A DNA stretch of 64,000 bases from Ulota crispa (GCA_963920765.1 OY987249.1:17952483-18016482); one strand, 5' to 3'. Counted from the stretch's first letter, positions 44,735-55,506 are shown. Translations and numbers: made by a program. The notes: generated by a model not told the origin, from the letters alone.

Positions 44735-44746
44735 TTAGGGTTAGGG
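44735..44746 (+). promoter_or_regulatory. Telo-box of the eL31 promoter
   Basis: The sequence ttagggttaggg (complement CCCTAACCCTAA) lies 122 bases before the eL31 ATG and about 125 bases after the site II repeats. The pair is typical of plant ribosomal protein promoters. Confidence 0.65.
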
Positions 44747-44791
44747 CACGGCAGCAACGCGGGGGCAGAACAAGACGAGGAGACCTTCACG

Positions 44792-44899
44792 ATGAGCCTC
44801 CCTTTCACGTCCTCCACCGCCATCGCAATTCTCGTCTCGAATCCAGGTCCTGCAGCGCTGCATCACCATGGTGGAGAAGACGAAAATCCGCAAGGATGA
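44792..44899 (+). promoter_or_regulatory. Upstream open reading frame overlapping the eL31 start codon
   Basis: ATG at 44792 opens a 35-codon frame that ends at TGA 44897-44899, 29 bases beyond the eL31 ATG and in another frame. It matters only if transcription starts before 44792. Confidence 0.4.
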
Positions 44900-46879
44900 G
44901 GTCGTCAGTCGCGAATACACTATCAACCTCCACAGGAGACTGCACGGCTGGTACATATTCCTGCATCCCCCTTCCTCGTGTCGGCACCAGTACCTCAAAT
45001 CTTCACAATCACTCAAACATCGCTAGGTCCTTACCATTTTAATGACGTTGTCCCTCTCTCGTAGTTTTTCCTCCATGACTTCTTTTCGGATGCGCGGCCT
45101 GCTCACTCGGGCTGTCGCAAAGACGCTATAAGGGTTTGATCGTTTTCTTTCTTTGAGTGGCTTTTCCTCTGATTTCTAGGTAAGGACTTTCTTTGAGTTT
45201 TGTTCAGAGTCGCGAATTATGTTGCGAATATTTTGCCACGAAATTGAATAGAAAATATAGTTTGAATTTAGGGTTTGGTGGGAGCATTGGCTTCCAGTGC
45301 TCGCTTCCTGAATGTCTTGGCGTTGAAATCACCTGAGTTGATATATATGTACATTTTGATTGTGAGATTAGATTTTCAGGTTAGGGCGAGAAGATAGGGA
45401 CTTTTAACACTGAACGTCACGAAAGCCCTTTGCGGCCGTATGTACAGACGTATTTGGGGCTTTCCAAAAATTTATGCACTCATCATCATATAATCCTTCA
45501 ATATGTATGGTTGTAACACTTAACCCTTAAACGTCCATAGGGCATAGTATATATGCTGACGTATAATTGTCTTTTGCTACCAATAAAAAAATCTAGTTTG
45601 GGATCTCAAGTAGCTCACTAGAACTGCTTTGATCTATTCTCCAACTTTTTTGTTGGTCTCAAATGTAGTAGAGGTGTGGAACCATTCCAAATATAAGAAA
45701 AATACCATGTATTGTATTGGTCGCAGCGGCACACTCATAGGGGTTAATTTCTAGCTGATTCAAACTTCTGAATATTGGTTGCGACCGTATTTGGTACCGT
45801 AGCTCCAGAGCCCAAGGGCCTTTGGGGGTTAAACTATCCCTATAATTGTCTAGTTTTCTTGTAATTTTTGGCGAATGAAAGAGAGTTCCAAGGACGTGTT
45901 TTTTGGTTACGCTATATAATACTCCCTTTGTCCCTCTATAAACGTCAAAAAGCTTCCTTACAAAGGATTCATTGTGTTTTTAGTCTTTGTGCCAGTGACA
46001 GATGTATTCTAGAATCAATATACAATCTACCAAATGTATGCAAAATCTGTAGCTTTGAGGTTGTCGTTTGGGCACTCAAATTCCATGCCAAAAGTATCGT
46101 ATTTGTGCATGCTGCCAGCTCCTCATTATTGATGATTTAAAGATTAGTAGTAATGAAGGTACCTCACATGGGCAAGGCCAAGCTAGGAAAGTAATGCTCT
46201 CTAATCGCTTAACTTGCCCCCATGAGATCATTGAACATGGCAAACGCTTTCTCAGCGTTTGAAATCAGCAAAAGGGAGCTCTTTAGTGACACAAGAAATG
46301 TGTCTGATTTGGAGCTTTTTAGAGGGACAGAGGAAGTAATTAAGAAGTGACAAAGTTGTGGTGATACATGTCTTGAGAGTGTTTATATGGCAGGAGTACA
46401 TATTAAATCAGGAACATACACTAGCTGAGCCTCTGATCAAGTGTCATTTTTGGATCTCTGGTGATTTTGGCTGTCTCTACGTCGAATACAGTGAGATCTG
46501 TTTTTTATTGGTTTTTTTCAAGTTCTTCTGTTTCGACACATTTTCTGCTTTGTTTTTTTGCCTGAGTTTTCATGGAACTTTTTTGATCCCTTCTTGTAGC
46601 ACCTTCAAGAAGATGGCACCGAAGGCAGTGAAGGAGATCAGGAAGTTCGCTCAGAAGGCCATGGGCACCAGTGACGTGCGGCTTGATGTGAAGCTGAACA
46701 AGCATATCTGGAGCCGAGGTGTGCGCAACGTGCCCACCAGAATCCGAGTGCGCATTGCCAGGAAGCGTAACGATGATGAGGATGCTAAGGAGGAGTTGTA
46801 CTCATACGTCTCCGCCTCTGAGGTGCCTGCGGATGGGTTTAGAAACTTGGGAACCAAGATCGTGGAAGAGGAGGATTAG
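44868..46879 (+). CDS. RPL31: 60S ribosomal protein eL31 (RPL31), 2 exons
   Basis: Exons 44868-44950 and 46600-46879 give exactly 120 residues, the normal length of plant L31, a protein of the large cytosolic ribosomal subunit near the exit tunnel. The N-terminus reads [20 protein letters not shown]. The intron splits the Cys codon of [15 protein letters not shown]. The body carries RRVRI-type basic segments, [13 protein letters not shown] and the acidic end GTKIVEEED. The start context ACCATGG is optimal. The 1649-base intron contains two nested TTAA elements. A telo-box and site II repeats upstream fit coordinated ribosomal protein expression. Confidence 0.97.
45408..45828. mobile_element. 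TTAA-flanked element interrupted by a second one (eL31 intron)
   Basis: TTAA at 45404-45407 and 45829-45832. The right end, complemented, is CCCCCAAAGGCCCTTGGGC. Without the insert at 45534-45743 it is homologous to 42989-43197 over its length (gcgaccgtatttggtac, ctagctgattcaaacttct). Confidence 0.8.
45534..45743. mobile_element. Inner TTAA-flanked MITE, 210 bases
   Basis: TTAA at 45530-45533 and 45744-45747. Ends CCCTTAAACGTCCATAGGG and, complemented, CCCTATGAGTGTGCCGCTGC. It splits aacac-TTAA-tttctagctg, which is continuous in the 42989-43197 copy. Confidence 0.85.
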
Positions 46880-47510
46880 GTCTGTTTTTGAGCTTGTATC
46901 ATGAAAAAGGCAATTGGTCATATTGGATCATCTCTTCCTGCATTCATTGCATCTAATGCCTGTATAACCCTAAACCCATTAATTGAGTGTTGTCTCAGTT
47001 CTACATTAAAGTCTGATTTCTCTTCACTTAGTTTATTTTTTTGCGCTTGCTTACCAATGCTACTGCTGCTTTATTGTTGTGACTCTGTGACGTAACGTAC
47101 GATCAAGCATTACTTTGAGGCTTGACATAATTGTAAACTCGGATCTCTGGTGGAAAATACAAGGTTTCTGCAGGTTGTGACTATCACCATTGGGGGGTTT
47201 CCTTGCTATTTGGTTTTGCTCTTTAGGAAGTTGAGTTTGTAACTAGTTGTATGAATTAATGAAGTACTTGGATATAAGTGAGCTTGCCTTCAGATTTGGA
47301 GAAGCTGTTTCTGCGGAATGGTGTCCTTGGTGTTACACGTCAGCTAAGAAAGTGACGAGTTTTTGTGGTCACTGAGAACTGCGAAGACCGATAATGGTGT
47401 ACTCAAAACAGACTCATTTGTGTGCATTTTTAAAGGGAGTTATAGTCATTAACTATCATTGGATGTGTCGTCAAGGAATTAGTTATGCGTGCCCATTTTG
47501 GTTCATAGGT
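46880..47510 (+). other. eL31 3' UTR and downstream spacer
   Basis: The 3' UTR probably extends a few hundred bases; no strong AATAAA is seen. No further gene before the element at 47514. Confidence 0.4.
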
Positions 47511-47732
47511 ACTAGTGGGTGTCAAACCTTCGATTTTTTAAGGTTTTGGGATAACTCTGTCCGGAAATTTTCTGAAAGTTACGGGGTGGTGGTTGAATCA
47601 CAATCTGCAAAGTTACCACTCTTGCAAAGCTTCACAAGGTACTTGATAAAAATTTCAGTAAGTTTTCATAATGTATGTAAGGTAGATATAAAAGATTGAT
47701 GTGTGATATTAAAGAATTAGGGTGTGATATTA

Positions 47733-48377
47733 CCCTAAAATGACATTGAGGACAAAATGTGTCCTTGATCAATTTTTGAAATTAAATCAAACCTTACCAA
47801 ATTACTATTTTTAGTGGTTTATTTTTTGAAAATTTCTTTTTGAAGTTTAGTTTTAGCTTCAACAATCTGATTTTGCAAATGATTGATTATGATTTTTCTA
47901 TGCAAGATTTTGTGCACGAGTTTCCATTGCAATCTTGACTTTATGTAATGTTGAGGGCTCTTGGGAATGGGCCTCAACTACACTAAATCTTTGAGAAAAA
48001 ATCACATTAGAAATTCATTTAAAAAAATTGTAGAGTAAATTTTGAGAAGCCATAAATTGTATGGGGTTATGCATGTTAGGCCCTTCAACATCATATTTTT
48101 TTGGTGACCAAATTTTTAAATTTGACTTGTTAAATGAAAATTGAAAGACTTCAAATCACTTTTACAATTTTAACACCCTCATGATCAAACGTTGTAATCT
48201 TTCAGTCATAAGAGATATTGTTGTGTTTTCTTTTCTAATGTGATCTCTAACATGTCTAGTTTGATTTTATACGGTTACAATTCAAAAAGAATTGATACAA
48301 CTTATCAAAATGTTGACTTTTTGTTCAAATTAGAGAAAATTCCTAGAAGCTCAAGAAATTCCCATGTCATTTTGGGG
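47733..48377. mobile_element. TTAA-class element (about 646-base family) inside the 47514 element
   Basis: Inverted ends CCCTAAAATGACATTGAGG and, complemented, CCCCAAAATGACATGGGA. TTAA on the right (48378-48381), eroded to TTA on the left. Homologous in reverse to 21056-21703 and 53509-54154. Confidence 0.75.
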
Positions 48378-48402
48378 TTAAAGAGGTAGAGTGTGGTATT
48401 AA

Positions 48403-48795
48403 CTCCTAAGCGTCCTAGAGATATTATATATTTATACTGTCTCTCAAAAAGTTGGGTCAATGCATCTTTGACCAATATAATCTCATTGCCCTTTTGATGA
48501 AATCACTTCCAATTGTGTCCAACACGATGGACACACTCTCCACTAACAATTTGCATGGTCCAATCTTGTGGATCTTATTTTTCAATCCACACACTAGAAG
48601 AAATCTTGTCCTAAACGATTGGTTCACAATGACTGCAAATGCCCTAAATGACTATAATGAGTCATTGTATAGTCGTTTAGGATATTTGAGTTGTCGTGAA
48701 CCAGTCGTTTAGGACAATTTTTTCTTCTAGTGACACGGGCACTTTGAAATCAAACAAGCCAGACTGCTTGCAATCAAAATTTGGGCACTGAAGTG
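48403..48795. mobile_element. TTAA-flanked element with a CACTA MITE inside it
   Basis: TTAA at 48399-48402 and 48796-48799, set in an array unit that elsewhere has one TTAA. Ends CTCCTAAGCGTCC and, complemented, CACTTCAGTGCCC are diverged. Contains the 48592-48732 MITE. Confidence 0.65.
48592..48732. mobile_element. CACTA-ended MITE, innermost of three nested elements
   Basis: Ends CACTAGAAGAAATCTTGTCC and, complemented, CACTAGAAGAAAAAATTGTCC, with aca duplicated on both sides (48589-48591, 48733-48735). The interior shares aatgactgcaaatg-like sequence with 7180-7304. Confidence 0.85.
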
Positions 48796-49219
48796 TTAAA
48801 GAGGTAGGGTGTGATATTAAAGTGGTTAGTGTTATTACTAATCACACTACTAAAATCTCAATTACCACTTTCATATCACACCATAACCTCTTTAATATCA
48901 CACCCTAACCCCTTTAATATCACACCTTAACCTCTGTAATATCACATCCTACCCTTTTTAATATCACAAAATTGCGTAACTTAGAATTTAGGATGTAGTA
49001 ATAAGAGGAGGTTAGCTTGCTAGAAGAGAGCTACAAGATCACTTGATAACTTTTATAAAGAGAGGTCATAACTAGTTAGAGTTATCAACCACCTCTAGAA
49101 GTGGATGATAAAGGTATCATACTTGATAACTTACAAAAGTGGTTGAGTTATGGGGTGATCCCTACTAGAGTTTTTGGGTGGGAAAACTGGAAAAACGGCC
49201 AGGTCTGACACCCACTACT

Positions 49220-50182
49220 GACTTGTTAATTGTGAAAACCTCTTAGGCGAGCTTGATGTATAACAGAGTGATTTCCTTGATAGTGAAAGTTCTTCATCTG
49301 GAGGCTAATTTCAAGATCCACTAACACTAGTGTGGTAATTTTAAGATGTGGGAAGAACAACTTGTCTATTGCAAAGTATGAAGAGGTGAAATATTGTAAT
49401 GAAATAGTGCGACTACAAGTATCAAAGAGGTGAAATATCGAATGGGCTATTGTAAAGTATCAAGATGTGAAATATCATAATGATTGAGTGAGCTATGGGT
49501 GGAAGATCTCTATTTTATTTTTCATGTTTGTGTGGTTTGGATGTAAAGACTTCATGTGAGTTGTGCTTGAGAAGAGCCTTGTATTTTAGAAAGCAAGGCC
49601 ACCTTTCTAGTAGGATTAGTCTCACACAAAATGGATAAAACTAGCACACCCAAAATGGACAAAACTAGCAATAACAATGTGTAGCTAAGTGGAAAGGAAG
49701 AGTTAAAAATCCCACTTTATTTGCTACTCTAAAATGGTTATATAAGAAATTTGACAAATGCCATGGAAAATTCAATTGGTGAAAACAATCAAGAATTGGT
49801 CTTAGATGTAGAATACCAAATTTTAAATGAAATGGCAACATTTCAACAGATCTTCAATTATTACAATTGTATTGCTATTGTATAGAGAAATAATATAAAC
49901 ATATTTCTTAAATAATTTGGTAACTTTTAGGATCACACATTTGAAATGTGGCATTCTTCTTAGATATTTGATATATTGTGTTGTCACTTAGATCCATCTT
50001 TGACCAAAAATGAATACGGATTTTGAGGCCATGTTGTATAAACATTGTTATTTGTCAACTTGCATACCCAATTTCATTGTTTTTTTTAATTGGATGCAAA
50101 ATTCTTATGATCACATGCATCCTTCAAGACCAAATTCCAAGTTGTTAATCAATTTTATTCTGTAATCCAAAAATTACTCTAT
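49220..50182. other. Gene-free AT-rich stretch
   Basis: No gene. Short repeated phrases (gtgaaatat, aagtatcaa) near 49380-49480 suggest an eroded tandem repeat. Confidence 0.35.
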
Positions 50183-50261
50183 CATTACAAGAAAAATACT
50201 GTAGAATAGGTCATAATTTTTGTCAACTTTTTGTAAATTTGACCATGTTTTTCTTGTAGTG
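50183..50261. mobile_element. Internally deleted CACTA-ended MITE
   Basis: A 79-base relative of 6618-6746 that has lost most of its left arm. Ends CATTACAAGAAAAA and TTTTTCTTGTAGTG, with a tat duplication on both sides. Confidence 0.7.
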
Positions 50262-50462
50262 TATCCAACCATAATATGGTTGCTTGGTCTTCAAAGGGTT
50301 AATGTTCTTGTTGATGGGAGTTAGTTAGAAAAGGGGAAGAGGTTGTGTCTTACACACATTAGAGCTGGGTACCCCATTCCGTGTCTTTCCTTTGCTCACT
50401 TTGAGGAAAATTCTACTCCCATTCAAAACGTCTAAGAGGTCATAGCCCCTGAACGGCATTTA

Positions 50463-52049
50463 CAGCAACTTCAAAAAATGAGTCTATGTGGGTATTTAAG
50501 TCCAAAAAGTGACATTGTAGAGAGCATGAAAAATCAAACCAAAAATACTTAAACAAAAAAGTTTGATAGCATGAGGTAATACATCATCTCAAAAAAATTA
50601 AAAAAATATTGTTACTAAATTAAAAAATATATAATGCTAAAGTTGACTATGTACATAGACTCACTTTTTGAGGCCGGTATTCTTACAACTTCAAATGGGT
50701 GTAGAATTTAGAGAATTTGTGTTTTTTGGTGAATTTTTTAGTGGTTTCTCTTCTTATCTCTTGTAGAACATATTGCATAGTGTAGAAAGTTAAATTAGCA
50801 TGATGAAGCCAATTTTTAGATAGAAAACAAGAGATATTGGTGCTCTTTTGATGAAAGATAAGAGTGCAAGAGAGATTGTAAAATTTCTTGGTTTCTCACA
50901 AAGTACATTGAATACAGTGAGGAGGAAAATTTGAAGTAGCTTAGAATTGCCATAACAAGATGCCTCAAAGATTTTTACTGCTTTAAATAGATGGCATGTA
51001 GTATGTTTGGTCATGGTTGGAGGGCTAGAAATGACATCACAAGTAGTAAAAGCATTGAAAGAGGGTAGAGAGGTAGGGTTTTGTGACAACACACTATAGT
51101 AGGTTTTGAGAGATGCTAGATTGAGTGCTTGTGAGAAGGTGTCAAAGTCTTATTTATCACAAAAACATGTACTCGCTTAGCAACAATTCACAAAAATTAG
51201 ACAATAGAGGAATGGAAGAGATTTTATATAGTAATGAGACAAAAGTAAACTATTTTAATGCAAATGGGACTATGGGAGGACCTAGTGTTTAGTCAATGAC
51301 AATGACAATTTGCTTGAGTGTGGAGTGAAGCACACAATGAAGCATGGTAGAGGGTCTTTGATGTTACAAAGTTGCATGACATCAAGAGGTCTTTGTGATT
51401 TATAGAAGGTGGATGGTCGTTTAAATGCATAAGACCTTATTTCAATCTTACATGGAGAATTGTACTTGGGTTTGGAAAGATTAAGATTTTTCAACATTGA
51501 TGGAGTTATTTTTGAGCATGATAATGCTTGTATTTATAAAGCAAAGATTGTTCAAAAATGATTTTAAGAGCATCCATTAACTATTTTAGAGTCACCAACT
51601 CAATCCCTAGATCCAAATCCTATAGAAGATGTTTGGGAAATTTTCAAACATTGTTTGAATTGCTACCCAACTCCTCAAGCGGATCTCTTACAATTATGGG
51701 AATATGTGCAAGATACTTTCATAGCCATTACTACAAAACAATATGAGAGATTATATACTAGCATGCCAAGTCACATTTCAGTTGTTGTAATTGCTTGTGA
51801 CAAGTAGACAAAATTTTGATCACTTTGTATATACCGCCTCAAGAAATGAGCCTTTGTACATAGTCAGTTTTAGCATTATTTATTTTTTAAATTTAGTAAC
51901 AATATTTTTTCAAATTTTTTGAGATGATGTGTTACCTCATGCTCTCAAACTTTTATGTTTAAAATTTTTTGATTTGATTTTTCATACTCTCTACAATGCC
52001 ACTTTTCTGACCTAAATACCCACATAGACTCATTTTTTTGAAATTGCTG
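50463..52049 (+). mobile_element. Decayed Tc1/mariner transposon with long terminal inverted repeats
   Basis: TA is duplicated at 50461-50462 and 52050-52051. Ends CAGCAACTTCAAAAAATGAG and, complemented, CAGCAATTTCAAAAAAATGAG. The terminal repeats extend about 220 bases (50463-50690 and 51831-52049), sharing agtctatgtgggtatttaag-like and gactatgtacatag blocks. A degenerate transposase gene lies between them. Tc1/mariner elements have a TA target and CAG-type ends. Confidence 0.88.
50803..51807 (+). pseudogene. Degenerate Tc1/mariner DDE transposase
   Basis: Recognisable blocks in order: a helix-turn-helix-like SAREIVKFLGFSQSTLNTVR, ETKVNYFNANG around the first catalytic region, FEHDNACIYKAKIVQK with the second Asp, and SPTQSLDPNPIEDVWEIFKH at the third acidic site. 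Many in-frame stops and at least one frame change interrupt it. The first catalytic Asp (normally SDE) is Asn in SNETK. It cannot encode an active enzyme. Confidence 0.85.
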
Positions 52050-52051
52050 TA

Positions 52052-53008
52052 GTTTTATTCCAGTTAACTTCAGAAAATTCACACCCACTACGGCTTTAAA
52101 AACAGTAAAACTAGGCTAAGATTTGTACTCTCTCATAGTCTCAGCAGGCATTGCCTTGTAGATACAGATGTACAAAGTACATTAAGGTAGAAATGTGACG
52201 CTTTTATTATATCAATTCACTGGGAATGTGCATCAAGATTTTGAGATTGTAGGAGGGTTAGGAAAGCTACAAAGACAGCTGAATTTTTTTTTTTTGAAAT
52301 TTTGTGAGATTGTATGAACAAACTACAAATTGTTGAAGAAACTCCCTAGACCGACTTATTATGAACATTAGACCCTCATTGAAATGGTCGTATTGAAATG
52401 AAAAAATGACAACACAAAGACTATGTAACATGCAATCTTATAATTTTCACTTACATAATTTGTGTTCCTATACTCAATTATGCTAACAGGTTAATTTAAC
52501 ATGCATGTTTGATTTGGGTTTTTGCCGTGTTTGGTTACGTATGATTTCTAAGTGTCCGTGAACGAATAGTGTCCGATTACCTTAGGCTCCAAGCACATCT
52601 TCACCTGCAAAGTTTCAACATTCTTCCCTTTGAGGTCGGTCAACAATGTTGAGAATATGATATTTACTGGTTTGGGAAAAATTGCAATTTTGGGAGTTTT
52701 GGATTTTAAGTTCTTGAAAGACTGTTTAGGAAATTATCATTGAAGAACGTAAAACCCAACGGCCCCAAATTTGCATTATTTCTCAAAGGGAACATTGTAT
52801 TAGAGGTGCAATCAAGTTTATTGTATGAGTTTCAAAGTCAATTTTATAGAATTGGCAGTAGTCATGCATCAAAAGTTGTGACTTATACTTAACTTTAGCC
52901 CTCAAACTAGAAACAATATAGACTTTGGTATAGGAATTTTGCTAGGCAATTTTTTGTTACAATCTTACCTCATTTTGACACTACAAATGGTTGAAATTGT
53001 CAAACCTC
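52052..53008. other. Gene-free stretch
   Basis: AT-rich, with no gene or bounded repeat recognised. Confidence 0.35.
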
Positions 53009-53504
53009 AGAAAATTTCATGTATACCCTTGTAGTTTGCAATATTCACATAGATACCCTTGTTTTTTCAGAAATCACACAAATATCCTTGGATCAAAAAT
53101 TTAAGGTGTTTGTTTTGTTGTGCATGCCACTTTCCTTCTTCCTTTGTGTGCAAGTTGCTTCTTTTTTTTGTTTCATTACATCCCTTCTTCAACATTGGTT
53201 ATGAAGGAAGTACAAGCACAAGCTGCACAACAAATAAATGCCTAAAACACCATATTAAGTAAATTGGGAGAAAATGCAATTTTGGAACTCTTTGATTTTG
53301 TATTTTTTTCAAGTGCATTTAGTGAATCTACTTTGGAAAAAACCCAAAATCCAAAAGTCCCCTAATTGCATTTTTTCCCCAGTTTACTTATTATTATGGT
53401 ATTCTAAAAATGATTGTCCAAGGGTATTTGTGTAATTTCTGAAAAAGCAAGGGTATTTATGTAAATATTGCAAACTTCAGGGGTATCGGCATGAAATTTT
53501 TGCC
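53009..53504. mobile_element. Foldback related to the Mutator-like MITEs, with a nested palindrome
   Basis: Ends agaaaatttcatgtataccc and, complemented, ggcaaaaatttcatgccgat; the interior caaatatccttgg block matches 15331, 19151 and 19526. An inner inverted pair (gtaaattgggagaaaatgca / tgcattttttccccagttta) lies at about 53259-53388 and may be a second insertion. Confidence 0.6.
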
Positions 53505-53508
53505 TTAA

Positions 53509-54154
53509 CCTCTAAATGCCAAAGGCACCTTTTGAGCTTCTAGGAATTTGTTCTAAGTTGAACAAAAAGCCAAAATTTTGATAAATTTTGTTAGTTTTTT
53601 TTAAATGTAACTATACAAAATCAAACTTCATATGTTAGAGATTACGTAGGAAAAGAAAGCTTGACAACATCATTTATGGAGTGAAAGATTATAATGTTTG
53701 ATCAAGAGGGTGTTAAAATTGTGAAAATGACTTGAAATCTTTCTATCCTCTTTTCACATGTCAACAAAAAAAATGGTCACATGGAAAATATGGGGTTGAA
53801 GGGCATAACATACATAACTCCAATCACTTCACAGCTTTTCAAAATTTTTTATTTTTATTTTTTTAAATGAACTTCTAGTGCAATTTTTTCTCCAAGGTCT
53901 AGTGTATTTGAGGCTCATTTCCAAGAGCTCTCAACACTAAAAATAGTCAAGATTGCAATGACACCCTTGCACAAAATCTTGAATAGAAAAATCATAATCA
54001 ATCATTTACAAAATCAAAATTTTGATGCTAAAAAGAGACTTCATATATAATAGTTAAAAAATAAAATCTACAAAAAATAGCAATTTGTAGTTAGGTTTTA
54101 TAGAAGTTCAGAGTATTGTCAACACCAGAATGTGGTGCCTTGCGCATTTGGGGG
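53509..54154. mobile_element. TTAA-flanked element (about 646-base family)
   Basis: TTAA at 53505-53508 and 54155-54158. Ends CCTCTAAATGCCAAAGGCACC and, complemented, CCCCCAAATGCGCAAGGCACC. Co-linear with 21056-21703. Confidence 0.8.
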
Positions 54155-54177
54155 TTAAACAAACACCAGGGTTGAAC

Positions 54178-54431
54178 ACCATATTTGTTAAATTGGGAAA
54201 AACAGTACATTTTGGGACTTCTGAGGTTTTAGGTGACTACCTAAAATTGTAACTCGTAGTGTTTTTTTGGTACACATGCCCTCACCTGAGAGGAGAAATT
54301 TGTGAGGGAAAATATCTTAGTAGCTTAAACTAAATTTGATACCTCTGAATTTGATTTAAGGTAACTTTTTGAATTTAAGGTGGAGTACAAAACGGTACCT
54401 CCGTTTTTTCCAATTTAACAAATATGATGTT
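54178..54431. repeat. Foldback repeat
   Basis: The left accatatttgttaaattggg pairs with the right ccaatttaacaaatatgatg, and acagtacattttggg/ggtac extends the arms loosely. Resembles the inner palindrome of 53009-53504. Confidence 0.55.
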
Positions 54432-54680
54432 TTTGCCATATTTTAGATGATGAGTACGTCTAGTATTTGTAGATTTCATGAATGAACAAGCACACATAGA
54501 TGATTCTATCCATTGTCCCTTACTTGCTTGCGTGAGTGAGTGTCGCTTGGATAACCACAAGAACTGAAAACAGATCCCTGGATCTCGGATTCAAGCTGTG
54601 CGGCCTGAACATTGCCGAAGAATTGGCAGAGAAACAAACTCACTACATTTCCGGAATGCAGAGTAATGCAATAATACATT

Positions 54681-54867
54681 AGGGGTTTCATCTATCTCAA
54701 AAAAACGGTGAACAAATGGTGGTGAACAAGTTTATTCACTAGTGAATACACTATGATGACCTCCGAGAGGTTGTCATGGCTCCTTCACATAGTGACTTGC
54801 CCACATTTTTCACAAATTTGATCCACGTGAATGAAATTGCTCACTAATGGCATATATGAAACCCCCT
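54681..54867. mobile_element. MITE with AGGGGTTTCA ends
   Basis: Ends AGGGGTTTCATCTATCTC and, complemented, AGGGGGTTTCATATATG. The flanks (att/att, or TA if the end is set one base in) look like a short duplication. The first arm shares aaaaaaacggtgaac with the next element. Confidence 0.7.
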
Positions 54868-54878
54868 ATTGAGTGAAT

Positions 54879-55506
54879 AGGGGGTTTCAAATATCTCAAA
54901 AAAACGGTGAACGAATGGTTGTGAACGGGTTTTGTTCACAAGTGAACAGGAAATCACAGAAGTGCACCACCCATGAGGACCTCTAGGAGGTCCTCATGGC
55001 TCATTCACTCGTGAATGACGTGAAAGCGTGAGCATCTCCCTCTCGCTCATGTTCTTGGCCGCTCCTGCCCTTGTCTTTGTTGCTCCCTACCTCTCGCTCT
55101 TGCTCCCAACCTCTCGCTCTCAGTCCGTGCTGCCAAAGTTCAAGAACACAATACTTATCAAAGTTTCTAGCAAAACACTTACAAATAGCAAAATCGCAAA
55201 ATTGCAAAATTGCAATGCATGAGTTGAAGGGTTCCAAGTTAGAAGTGGACTATAGTGGAGCCAAAGGGACAATGGTGGAGCTGAGGGGACTTGGATTAGA
55301 TGCGGCGATGGTGGAGCTGAAGGGATTTGGATTAGCTTATGGGATTGATGATTCTAGGCAAAGTTGAAGGGGTGATTTGTAGTTCACTAAAATGTGGATA
55401 TTTGAATGGGTGAACTAGAGGACATGAACAGTGGCTTGACTAAGCTGTTCACTAATTTCATTCACATGAACAAAATTGGTAGTGAATGGCATATCTGAAA
55501 CCCCCT
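54879..55506. mobile_element. Larger relative carrying about 350 bases of foreign-looking sequence
   Basis: Ends AGGGGGTTTCAAATATCTC and, complemented, AGGGGGTTTCAGATATGCC; flanks aat/aat. Outer parts match 54681-54867, but 55027-55380 does not and is richer in C and G, with ctctcgctc repeats and a 97-codon open frame. It may be captured host DNA. Confidence 0.65.

Larger units (their letters stand above)
47514..49216. mobile_element. Second AGTGGGTGTCA element, invaded by two TTAA elements
   Basis: Ends AGTGGGTGTCAAACC and, complemented, AGTGGGTGTCAGACCTGGC, with act duplicated on both sides (47511-47513, 49217-49219). It keeps a short version of the 21-base array (gtgtgatattaaagaggtag / cctctttaatatcacaccct). 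Two array units hold TTAA insertions (47733-48377 and 48403-48795). Removing them gives a size of about 660 bases. Confidence 0.75.

Noticed and set aside
44735-44746. Telomeric repeat or interstitial telomere
   Set aside because: It has only two TTAGGG-like units at a ribosomal protein promoter. A telo-box is the better explanation.
44701-45042. 113-codon frame at the eL31 start
   Set aside because: It overlaps the true first exon in another frame and crosses its splice donor. The eL31 frame is unambiguous.
54879-55506. Secreted-protein gene at 55071-55367
   Set aside because: The frame has a hydrophobic start but lies wholly within a transposable element, with no intron or homologue visible. 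It is treated as element content.
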